64,000 nucleotides of DNA, taken from Prolixibacteraceae bacterium (GTDB lineage: Bacteria > Bacteroidota > Bacteroidia > Bacteroidales > Prolixibacteraceae). The stretch is from contig JALNYZ010000009.1 of NCBI GenBank assembly GCA_023229575.1, positions 1 through 64,000 on the forward strand, written 5' to 3'. The translations under genes were made by a program, and so were the position numbers. Shown here piece after piece: positions 35,345-43,886 of the stretch. Each line of letters opens with the position of its first letter. Positions within the stretch are counted from its first letter, which is position 1. The notes beneath the pieces are model-generated. The model was not told the DNA's origin. It did no database searches and worked only from the letters and a program-made list of their open reading frames with translations.

Positions 35345-38300
35345 ATGGAACGCAGAACATTTATTAAAGGGACAGGGGCTGCAGGGTTTGTTACCCTGAT
35401 TGTGCCCATGGGTTTATCCCAATGTAAACAGCCTGAAGCAGGAATCAAAAATCTTGAAGCGGGATTTATGCAACCTCCTGAGACGGCGAAGGCCCAAACC
35501 TGGTGGCACTGGATGAATGGCAATGTTACGGCTGAAGGGATTACCAGCGACCTTGAAGCAATGAAAAATGCAGGACTGGGTGGGTTTCATCTGTTCGAAG
35601 TTGGGTACATGCCCAAGGGACCCGTTGATTATGGCAGCCAAGCCCACCTTGATCTTCTAAAACATACAGCCAATGAAGCAGAAAGGCTCGGGCTCGAATA
35701 TACCATGCACAACTGTACCGGTTTTTCTTCAAGCGGGGGACCGTGGAATACCCCTGAACTTGCCATGCAGCAACTGGTATGGTCTGAGACATTTGTTCAA
35801 GGAGGGAATACCGTGTCAATGGAGCTGCCAAAACCATATTCCACATTTAATTATTACCGGGATGCATGTTTGCTCGCTTTTCCTTCCCTAAAAGGAGAAC
35901 ATCTATCAATGAAGGATTTGCTGATTGGAGTAACATCCAATGCCGGAACAATTGATAAATATGCCCTAAATAGCTGCAATCTTAATGACGGCATAGAGAT
36001 TAAACCATCCCAGAACGGAAACCCTGGATATTTATTGCTGGAATTTGCCGAACCTTATGAAGCACGCTCAATTATTCTGTATGGCAATCCCTCCAATAAT
36101 GGAATTATACCAGGGGTTTCCCGGACTGCTTTTAATATTCTTGAAAGTTCCGACGATGGCCTGAATTTTAGTAAGATTTGTGATATAACGATGGGCGGTG
36201 TCGGATATTGGAACGACATGGTAGTATATCCCAACATCGCGGATTTCAAACCGGTAACAGCAAAGTATTATAGGCTGGTATTTTCACGTGGTGCGAAGGT
36301 TTCGGATGTCCAGCTTGCTTCATCCGCCCGCATTCCTTATTGGACCGGTAAGGCCAATTTCGGCGACCTGGCCCTGCAATTGAGAAATGCGATTGCTCCT
36401 GTTGAAGGCTACCCGGTTGATGACGGAATGATCATAAATCCGGATACAGTACTCGATATTTCGCAATACATGAGTAGAGACGGAAAGCTTAAATGGGATG
36501 CTCCATCCGGGTACTGGACTATATTACGGCTAGGGCAAACGGCAATTAATGTTGAGAACCATCCCTCCCCAGATGGCGGTGGTGGGTTGGAATGTGATAA
36601 ATATAGCAAAGAGGCTGTAGAAAAGCATTTTTACAACTTTTTCGGCAAGTTGCTCCCGACATTGGAGGCAATTGGTAAAAACGGAATCGTTAGCTCCCTG
36701 ATCGATAGCTATGAAGTTGGCTATCAGAATTGGACCAAGGAATTCCCCGCAGAATTTGAAAAACGCAAAGGATATAAACTGTTCAAATATTTACCGGCCA
36801 TGACAGGACGTATCGTTGGGAATAGTGATATTTCTGACAGGTTCCTTTGGGATGTACGGCGAATTCAGACCGATTTAATGGCAGACTACTATTACGGACA
36901 CTTCACGGAACTTTGCCATAAGCACGGTATGAAGTCGATAGTAGAACCTTATAGCAATGGGCCATTTGAAGAGATGCAGATCGGTTCGCGTGCCGATATG
37001 ACCATGGGGGAGTTTTGGTTTGGTGAGTTGGATGAGACCTCGGTATCCGTGCCGGACCGCCTGAAAACGGCAACATGTGTGGCCCATGTGAATGGAAACA
37101 GTATTGTTGGTGCAGAATCATTTACGGGCTTTCCAACTGATTCAAAATGGCAGGAATACCCGTTTTCGATGAAAGCCCAGGGCGATATGGTCTTTACCGT
37201 GGGAATAAACCGGTATGTTTTTCACACTTTTGCACACCAGCCGCATCCGAGCGCAACTCCCGGCATGACCATGGGACGGTATGGCTCTAACCTGACACGC
37301 GCAAATACCTGGTTCTCCCGTGGAACTTCATGGCTTTCCTATATCCAAAAATGCCAGTATATGCTTCAGCAAGGATTATATGTAGCCGATGTTGCCTATT
37401 TTACAGGTTCGGATGGTCCCCTGGCCAATCCAACAAAGGGTGAATTGAAACCGGCTTTACCGGAAGGATTTGCTTATGATACGGTGAATGGTGAAGCAAT
37501 CCTGAACAGGATGCAGGTCAAGGATGGAAGAATAGTTTTACCAGACGGGATGAGTTACAGGGTACTTGTTCTTCCTGACAAGAAGGCCATTACTGTGGAG
37601 GTAATGCGTAAAATCGGGGAGATGGTCCGTCAGGGAATCTGCCTGGTTGGCCCTAAACCATTGCTTACTCCTGGTTTATCCGGATATTTGGAAGGGAATA
37701 ATGAGGTTGGAAATATTTCCGGTGAATTATGGGGAGATCTGAATGGCACAACCATCACTGGGCGAAATGTTGGAAAAGGAATGATATTTCAGGGCATTTC
37801 ACTTGAGGAGGTGTTTAGGAAAATTCGGTTGGAAGAAGATTTTCAATATACATCGGAATCGGGTGATGCCGCTGTGCACTATATCCATAAACAAACGAAT
37901 GATGGTGAATTCTATTTCATTTCAAATCGCCGTCGCCGGTCTGAAAACCTGGTTTGCACCTTCCGTGTGGAAGGGAAACAACCGGAATTTTGGGATGCAG
38001 TAACCGGGAAAATGATAAATGCGCAGCTATTCTCTGTTGAAAACGGAAAGACAATCATGCCGGTTCGTCTGGAGACTGCCGGTTCTGTATTTGTAGTTTT
38101 CAGGAAAGAAATTTCAAAGCAAGGATTCATTTCCATTAAAAAGGATGGAATGGTTTTGTCGAAAACAGAAAATTTCACCAAACCGTTCACAGGGTTATAT
38201 GCCGATGTGCAGGATAGTTTCACGATTAGTGTATGGCTAAAACCTGAAATTGATATGGCATTCTCCGATGCCGGGTTATGGTGGCCCAATTCAAATTTCG

Positions 38301-39394
38301 CCATATACCCGCCTTCAGGCAGCAAATTATACGGGGAGGGCCATGTTGCCTGCGGATTAACGGCTGGACGCTCTGGCGTAATTTTGTATGAAAGGGGTTC
38401 AAATGCCCCGAAATCTGTGCTGGTTGCTGCCAGGCCGCTTTCAGGATGGACCCATGTTGCCGTAACCTATGAAAAGGGAGTTCCTTCGATATTTATTAAT
38501 GGTGAATTTATCATCAAAGGCAAATGGTCTGGTAACAAGGTACATCCCGGCCTTAACGAGGCATACCTAAGTGATGGCGCTAACTTTTATATGGGCGATA
38601 TGGGTCAGCCAGAATTGATTAAAACCGTTGCAGGTATTGCCCAAATCAAGGAACTGGCAACCACCGGGGAGCCAAACCCGGAAGCTCCGCCTGCTTATGA
38701 ATTAAAAGGAAAAACCGGAAATGAGTTTCTGTTTTGGCAGGATGGCAAGTATGTGCTTCAAGCAAAGGATGGCCATGAAAAGACAATTAACATATCGGGC
38801 ATTGAAAAGGTAAGCGAGTTAACCAATCCATGGAAGGTTGTTTTTCCGGAAAGGAAAGGCGCCCCTGCGGATATAACCCTTCCCAAACTGATCTCGTTGC
38901 ACAAGCATCCGGTTGATGGGGTGAAGTATTTTTCGGGCACGGCCAACTATAGTAACAACTTCATAGTAGAGACCGGTTCTGTAAGCGAAGGGAAGAGGTT
39001 GTTCCTTGATCTGGGAAGGGTTGAGGTGCTGGCCCAGGTTAAGGTAAACGGACAGGACCTGGGGCTATTCTGGAATCCCCCATACCGTATCGATATCACT
39101 GATGTTGTTAAACCAGGGGATAACAAACTGGAGGTGATGGTTACCAACCTGTGGCCCAACCGTCTGATTGGGGACGAACACCTACCTCCTGAAAACGAAT
39201 ATGTTAATGTTGAAGGGGGAGGTGACGTCATTAAAGCTTTTCCAGATTGGTATAAAAAAGGTGAGCCTAAACCTGCAGGTGGAAGGATAACCTTTGCTGC
39301 CTACAAGTTTTACACCAAAGATTCGCCACTTTTGGAATCGGGGCTGATAGGGCCTGTAACTATAAGGTCTGCAGCAGTCAGGTCAATTGAATGA
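35345..39394 (+). CDS. GH106 alpha-L-rhamnosidase with inserted LamG-like domain (1349 aa)
   Basis: The largest gene. The start MERRTFIKGTGAAG has a twin-arginine pair and a lipobox (GLSQC, Cys27), so it is probably a Tat-exported lipoprotein. GH106 hallmarks are WWHWMNGNVT near the N-terminus, the SYEVGYQNWT string and VGAESFTGF (catalytic-site region). An F5/8-like sandwich is inserted at about residues 195-330. Unlike the other two GH106 genes it has a LamG/concanavalin-like domain at about residues 935-1110 (DSFTISVWLKPE...GWTHVAVTYEKG...FINGEF). The C-terminal sandwich (about 1160-1349) has LGRVEVLAQVKVNGQDLG and ESGLIGPVTIRS. The extra domain may bind the polymer. It starts 2 bases after the GH-D-like gene. 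Confidence 0.85.
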   Translation: MERRTFIKGTGAAGFVTLIVPMGLSQCKQPEAGIKNLEAGFMQPPETAKAQTWWHWMNGNVTAEGITSDLEAMKNAGLGGFHLFEVGYMPKGPVDYGSQAHLDLLKHTANEAERLGLEYTMHNCTGFSSSGGPWNTPELAMQQLVWSETFVQGGNTVSMELPKPYSTFNYYRDACLLAFPSLKGEHLSMKDLLIGVTSNAGTIDKYALNSCNLNDGIEIKPSQNGNPGYLLLEFAEPYEARSIILYGNPSNNGIIPGVSRTAFNILESSDDGLNFSKICDITMGGVGYWNDMVVYPNIADFKPVTAKYYRLVFSRGAKVSDVQLASSARIPYWTGKANFGDLALQLRNAIAPVEGYPVDDGMIINPDTVLDISQYMSRDGKLKWDAPSGYWTILRLGQTAINVENHPSPDGGGGLECDKYSKEAVEKHFYNFFGKLLPTLEAIGKNGIVSSLIDSYEVGYQNWTKEFPAEFEKRKGYKLFKYLPAMTGRIVGNSDISDRFLWDVRRIQTDLMADYYYGHFTELCHKHGMKSIVEPYSNGPFEEMQIGSRADMTMGEFWFGELDETSVSVPDRLKTATCVAHVNGNSIVGAESFTGFPTDSKWQEYPFSMKAQGDMVFTVGINRYVFHTFAHQPHPSATPGMTMGRYGSNLTRANTWFSRGTSWLSYIQKCQYMLQQGLYVADVAYFTGSDGPLANPTKGELKPALPEGFAYDTVNGEAILNRMQVKDGRIVLPDGMSYRVLVLPDKKAITVEVMRKIGEMVRQGICLVGPKPLLTPGLSGYLEGNNEVGNISGELWGDLNGTTITGRNVGKGMIFQGISLEEVFRKIRLEEDFQYTSESGDAAVHYIHKQTNDGEFYFISNRRRRSENLVCTFRVEGKQPEFWDAVTGKMINAQLFSVENGKTIMPVRLETAGSVFVVFRKEISKQGFISIKKDGMVLSKTENFTKPFTGLYADVQDSFTISVWLKPEIDMAFSDAGLWWPNSNFAIYPPSGSKLYGEGHVACGLTAGRSGVILYERGSNAPKSVLVAARPLSGWTHVAVTYEKGVPSIFINGEFIIKGKWSGNKVHPGLNEAYLSDGANFYMGDMGQPELIKTVAGIAQIKELATTGEPNPEAPPAYELKGKTGNEFLFWQDGKYVLQAKDGHEKTINISGIEKVSELTNPWKVVFPERKGAPADITLPKLISLHKHPVDGVKYFSGTANYSNNFIVETGSVSEGKRLFLDLGRVEVLAQVKVNGQDLGLFWNPPYRIDITDVVKPGDNKLEVMVTNLWPNRLIGDEHLPPENEYVNVEGGGDVIKAFPDWYKKGEPKPAGGRITFAAYKFYTKDSPLLESGLIGPVTIRSAAVRSIE

Positions 39395-39410
39395 TTTTCT
39401 TATACTATAA

Positions 39411-39495
39411 AGAACCTGCAACAGGAGAGGCTCAATCCGGGATACAAAATTATTCCCAGACCTCATCATTCCGGACAGATATTTGGGATCAGTAA
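39411..39495 (+). pseudogene. Relic joining a GH106-type 3' tail to a SASA esterase 3' end
   Basis: Two leftovers lie here. At about 39411-39445 the bases match the 3' tail of the GH106 gene at 53206, reading KEPATGEAQSGIQ against KEPSAAEAQPGIQ there. At 39463-39495 the same frame reads SSFRTDIWDQ then TAA, the exact ending style of the two SASA esterases (SSFRSDDWDQ and SSFRTDSWEQ, each then a stop). The bases after it up to the ATG at 39526 resemble the gap between the second SASA gene and its GH78 partner. A duplicated SASA-GH78 unit therefore once stood here and lost nearly all of the esterase. Confidence 0.7.
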
Positions 39496-39525
39496 ATTCT
39501 TCATTATTCAAAAAAATAGAGCGCG

Positions 39526-42264
39526 ATGGATCGAAACAAAACAGCAATTATGAATTCCATTTTTAGTTTATGCTTGGTATTACTTGCGATACTGCCTTTT
39601 CATTCAAAAGCAACTTTGCCAAATGCGCCCTATAACCTGAGAAGTTTTGATAAGTTAAATCCCATTGGGACCAATAACTCCCCGTATTTCGGATGGTATG
39701 TGGACGATCCGGATGATAATGAAATACAATCAGCTTATCAAATACTTGTTGCTTCAACCCTTTCAAATCTGAATGCCGATAAAGGGGATATCTGGAACAG
39801 CGGAAAAGTGAATTCACGCAAGCAAAATTACGTGTATTCCGATGGCAAACCACTTTTATCAGCGACCAGTTATTTTTGGAAAGTACGGACCTGGGACAAA
39901 GATGGCAATGTTAGTCCTTATTCAGCTACTGCAACGTTTGAAACAGGATTATTGGCAAACAGCGATTGGGTGGGGGCGAAGTGGATAAAACGGGATTCCG
40001 ATGTAGATGACGATTACACTTATTTTCGAAAAAGAACCGTCCTTCCAGATAAGACCATACACCGGGCAATCGTTTATATTGCAGCATGTCACAGTTACGA
40101 GTTATATGTGAATGGTAAATTTATTGGTAAAGGGTCTAATCATCACTATCCTCAATACAGCTATTACAATGCATGGGATATCAGTTCAGCATTAATTTCA
40201 AATTCGGAAAATGCAATTGCATGTTTGACCCATTGGTATGGAGGTGGGCAGGGACGTGCTGAGGGTGCCCGTGGATTGCTCATCAAAACAATTATCAAAT
40301 ATTCCGATTCAACAACTACGGTTATTTGTTCTGATAATACATGGAAACAAAAGCAGGCAGGGCAATGGGTTACAGGACAACCTCAAAGAAATGCCGAAGG
40401 TGTTGGCATGGTTGAAAAAATTGACTCCCGGAAAATTATTCATGATTGGAACACTTTAGGATACGACGATTCGTTGTGGCAATTTGCTGCTGAAATCGGG
40501 GCCCATCCGGTAGCTCCATGGGCAGGCACACTTCGTTCTGACTTAACACGGGTGATTGAAGAAGAAATCAAACCTGTTTCGATAGCCAATCACGGAGGTG
40601 GAAAATATGTTATTGACTTGGGTAAAATATATTCCGGAAGTTTTAAAATTGCTTTTTCAGGGGGAAATTCAGGAGATACGGTTAAAATGCATGGAGGCTT
40701 CGTGTTAAACACCGATGGCACAGTTTCTACCAAATTCGACCAGGGTACGAACCTGGACTTTTACTTCATTCACAATGGCCGTACGGCAGTTTTTTACCCG
40801 AATGTCTATTTAGGCATTCGCTACCTGGAAGTTAACAACTCCCCCAATGACCTGAATATTGAAAATGTCAGGTATGTTTTCAGGCATTTTGAATTGGATC
40901 CTTCACAGTCTGATTTCAGTTCTTCATCACTGATGCTGAACAGCGTTTGGAATTTAATGAGCTATTCGCTTCTTGTCGGTTCTCAGGAAGATTTTGTCGA
41001 TACCCCAACACGTGAAAAAGGTGCATTCTTTAGCGATGGTCAGTTTGTGCCGGCCATTAGTGTGATGTGCGACAGGGTAATGAATCTGCGTATGTTGGGT
41101 CAATTTCTTGAATCACAAGACCAGTACTGGCCCGATGGAAGATTGAACGCGGTCTATCCTAACTTTGATGGGGCCAGGGATATTCCTGACTTTACCCAGG
41201 CATATCTGGGATGGGTATGGGACTATTTTATGCAAACCGGAAATATTACATTCCTTAAGGCCAACTATCTGAAATTCAAGAAAATTGCTGACTATGTTTA
41301 TGCTTACAAGAATGACACAACAGGATTAATTCACAAGCTGGCAGGGGGCGGAGGCGAATATAAGACGGGAATAATCGACTGGCCCATTGCCATGAGATAC
41401 GGATACGATATGTCTGTTGAATCGAGGACGGTGGTAGATGTCAATGCTTATAAAGACTTCGATATTATCTCAAAAATTGCGGAAGCGCTTGGAAACAGTA
41501 AAGATCAGGACACATATAAATCCAGGGCAACGGCTATAAAATCCGCTATTAACTCACTGTTGATCAACAAGAAAGGTGTTTATACCGATGGGCTAAAACA
41601 TGATCAATCACAAAGTTTGCATGTTTCGCAACACGCGAATGTATTTCCAATGGCAATGGGTATTGTTCCTGAAACGAATATCAAACCGGTAATTACTGAA
41701 ATAAAAAACCGTAAAATGAATATGGGTATGGTAGGCATACGTTGGCTTCCCGAAGCTCTCGGACAAGCCGACCAGGGACCGCATTTGATGGATTTATATA
41801 CAAATACTGAATGGGATGGCTGGGCGAAAACCATCGCTCGTGGGGGAACGGTTACCTGGGAATCGTGGAATGCCGATAAGATCAACGATAGCATGTCCCA
41901 TCCCTGGGGTGCAGCCGGCTTACTTGGCATGCAACAATACATCCTCGGTATTAAACCGTTAAAACCACAACACGAATTAATCCAGGTAAAACCTTTGGAT
42001 TTTGGAAACAAACTTACTTATGCTAGAGGCTTATATCCTACCGACAAAGGTGATATAATCATTTACTGGAGTAAAAGCAATGGCCAATATTTAATGACCT
42101 TAACCATACCCGACAATGTAACTGCAAAAGTTTATGTTCCTAAGTGCGGAAAAGGAGGGGCTTCTATTAATATGGATGGCGTTACTATCAACGGAATAGA
42201 AGAGGGAAACTATATTTATATTGAAAACGTTGGTTCAGGTAAGCATATTTTTCGGACGGAGTGA
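39526..42264 (+). CDS. GH78 alpha-L-rhamnosidase, divergent type (copy 4, duplicate of 26763)
   Basis: A 912-residue near-copy of the 26763 protein from MDRNKTAI to the C-terminal ENVGSG, with the same signal peptide and domain order. The catalytic string is VDTPTREKGAFFSD (D492, E497, D504); the distal Glu is E779 in TWESW. Compared with 26763 it lacks two residues after that string (FFSDGQFVPA against FLSDGWSQAVPA) and ends SGKHIFRTE, which is probably the ancestral end. Its upstream sequence also resembles that of the other copy, so a whole unit was duplicated. The copies may have diverged in specificity. Next is GH28 after 38 bases. Confidence 0.85.
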   Translation: MDRNKTAIMNSIFSLCLVLLAILPFHSKATLPNAPYNLRSFDKLNPIGTNNSPYFGWYVDDPDDNEIQSAYQILVASTLSNLNADKGDIWNSGKVNSRKQNYVYSDGKPLLSATSYFWKVRTWDKDGNVSPYSATATFETGLLANSDWVGAKWIKRDSDVDDDYTYFRKRTVLPDKTIHRAIVYIAACHSYELYVNGKFIGKGSNHHYPQYSYYNAWDISSALISNSENAIACLTHWYGGGQGRAEGARGLLIKTIIKYSDSTTTVICSDNTWKQKQAGQWVTGQPQRNAEGVGMVEKIDSRKIIHDWNTLGYDDSLWQFAAEIGAHPVAPWAGTLRSDLTRVIEEEIKPVSIANHGGGKYVIDLGKIYSGSFKIAFSGGNSGDTVKMHGGFVLNTDGTVSTKFDQGTNLDFYFIHNGRTAVFYPNVYLGIRYLEVNNSPNDLNIENVRYVFRHFELDPSQSDFSSSSLMLNSVWNLMSYSLLVGSQEDFVDTPTREKGAFFSDGQFVPAISVMCDRVMNLRMLGQFLESQDQYWPDGRLNAVYPNFDGARDIPDFTQAYLGWVWDYFMQTGNITFLKANYLKFKKIADYVYAYKNDTTGLIHKLAGGGGEYKTGIIDWPIAMRYGYDMSVESRTVVDVNAYKDFDIISKIAEALGNSKDQDTYKSRATAIKSAINSLLINKKGVYTDGLKHDQSQSLHVSQHANVFPMAMGIVPETNIKPVITEIKNRKMNMGMVGIRWLPEALGQADQGPHLMDLYTNTEWDGWAKTIARGGTVTWESWNADKINDSMSHPWGAAGLLGMQQYILGIKPLKPQHELIQVKPLDFGNKLTYARGLYPTDKGDIIIYWSKSNGQYLMTLTIPDNVTAKVYVPKCGKGGASINMDGVTINGIEEGNYIYIENVGSGKHIFRTE

Positions 42265-42302
42265 AAATTTTTTGAAATCAATCAATATAAATATTTATCC
42301 AA

Positions 42303-43838
42303 ATGAGAGCAATCAATAGACGAAAGCTTTTTTGCAACACCACTAAAATCGCTTTTGCGGCATGCATTATTCTGCTTTACTCTTTTACTAACGATAAAAA
42401 GCAGGTGTCGGTATATAACGTGGAAGATTATGGCGCTGTAAATAACGGCATTACAATTTGCACTGAAGCTTTTAACAAGGCAATAAAAACATGTTCTGGG
42501 AATGGAGGAGGTGTTGTTATTGTCCCTACTGGCACTTTTAAGTGCGGGACAATACAAATGAAAGACAATGTAGAATTACATCTTGAAATCGGATCAACAT
42601 TGCTTGCCAGTCCAAAACACGAGGATTTTCCAAGGCTACCTCAACCTGAATACCGCTCTTATGTGGACAGGGGAGGATGGTATGCCCTCATCTATGCCGA
42701 AGGCGCTTCAAACATTGCCATAACCGGTTTGGGAACAATAGATGGCAATGGAGCCAAGCACCAACCTGTAAAGGGATTGCCTGGAGGCGATGTGGACGGA
42801 CGCCCCCGCAATATCTTGTTTATCTCCTGTAAGCGGGTTCGTGTGGAAGGAATTAAAATGCTTAGCTCTGGTATGTGGAACCAGCATTACCTCAATTGCG
42901 AAGATGTCATTGTAGATAGGGTAGAAGTCTTCAACCACTCGAACAGGAACAACGATGCTGTTGATATTGACGGTTGCCGACGGGTTACAATTTCGAATTC
43001 GATCTTCGATACCGATGATGATGGAATTACGTTGAAAAGTACCGGTACGGCAGTTACCGAGGATGTGGTAATTACCAATTGTGTGGTATCCAGTTTTTGC
43101 AACGCCATCAAGGCAGGCACTGAGTCAACAGGTGGTTTCAGAAACATCAGCATCAGCAATTGTGTGGTTAAGCCGAGCAGGAGTACAACAGATCCGGTAT
43201 TCAAGACTTCCCGAAAAGGAATTACGGGTATTTCGCTTGAAATTGTTGACGGCGGCACAATGGAAGGGATAACTATCAGTAATATCACCATTGAAGGAAC
43301 CCAATGCCCGCTCTATATCCGTCTTGGAAACCGTGCAAGGAAACATACTGTAAATGCGCCGGAGCCACCGGTCGGTATAATGCGGAACATTGCCATCAGC
43401 AATGTGACAGCGTACAATACAGATAATTTTTCAAATTCAATTACCGCTGTTCCAGGCCATTATATTGAAAATGTAACCATTGACAATGTGCAGTTTTTCA
43501 ATGTAGGAGGACTGAAAAGCGGCGACTATATTGCCAGTCATTTGGAGGTAAAGGAAGATGAAAAGGGATATCCGCAGCCAACCGTTTGGGGTAACCTGCC
43601 CTCATCTTCATTCTTTATACGGCACGTGAAAAACATAGCGATAAACAACCTGATGTTTGGCAGTAATGAAGCTGATCCGCGCATCCCGGTCATTGCAGTG
43701 GATGTTAAAAATCTGAGGATAGGAAAATCATCTTATACGGGTTCTTCATCTCCTGAATCTTTTGTCTTACTGGATCATGTTGAAGGGTATGACATTGAGA
43801 AGCCGCTGGGTTGGGGGAAAAGAAAATTGATCAAATAA
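42303..43838 (+). CDS. GH28 polygalacturonase / rhamnogalacturonase
   Basis: A 511-residue exported protein; the start MRAINRRKLFC has an Arg pair before the hydrophobic signal. The parallel beta-helix begins with YNVEDYGAVNNGITICTEAFNKAI, the standard GH28 entry. Active-site equivalents are NNDAVDIDGC (about residue 218-227), DTDDDGITLKS (about 237) and CNAIKAGTES (about 265), giving the Asp trio used for inverting hydrolysis. GH28 enzymes cut between galacturonic acid units, or between galacturonic acid and rhamnose, or release terminal galacturonic acid. With GH105 it is the clearest sign of a pectic substrate. Length and motifs are complete. Confidence 0.85.
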   Translation: MRAINRRKLFCNTTKIAFAACIILLYSFTNDKKQVSVYNVEDYGAVNNGITICTEAFNKAIKTCSGNGGGVVIVPTGTFKCGTIQMKDNVELHLEIGSTLLASPKHEDFPRLPQPEYRSYVDRGGWYALIYAEGASNIAITGLGTIDGNGAKHQPVKGLPGGDVDGRPRNILFISCKRVRVEGIKMLSSGMWNQHYLNCEDVIVDRVEVFNHSNRNNDAVDIDGCRRVTISNSIFDTDDDGITLKSTGTAVTEDVVITNCVVSSFCNAIKAGTESTGGFRNISISNCVVKPSRSTTDPVFKTSRKGITGISLEIVDGGTMEGITISNITIEGTQCPLYIRLGNRARKHTVNAPEPPVGIMRNIAISNVTAYNTDNFSNSITAVPGHYIENVTIDNVQFFNVGGLKSGDYIASHLEVKEDEKGYPQPTVWGNLPSSSFFIRHVKNIAINNLMFGSNEADPRIPVIAVDVKNLRIGKSSYTGSSSPESFVLLDHVEGYDIEKPLGWGKRKLIK

Positions 43839-43886
43839 AACAAATACAATAATCAACAGCTATTAATTTTAAACACTGACACCGTA

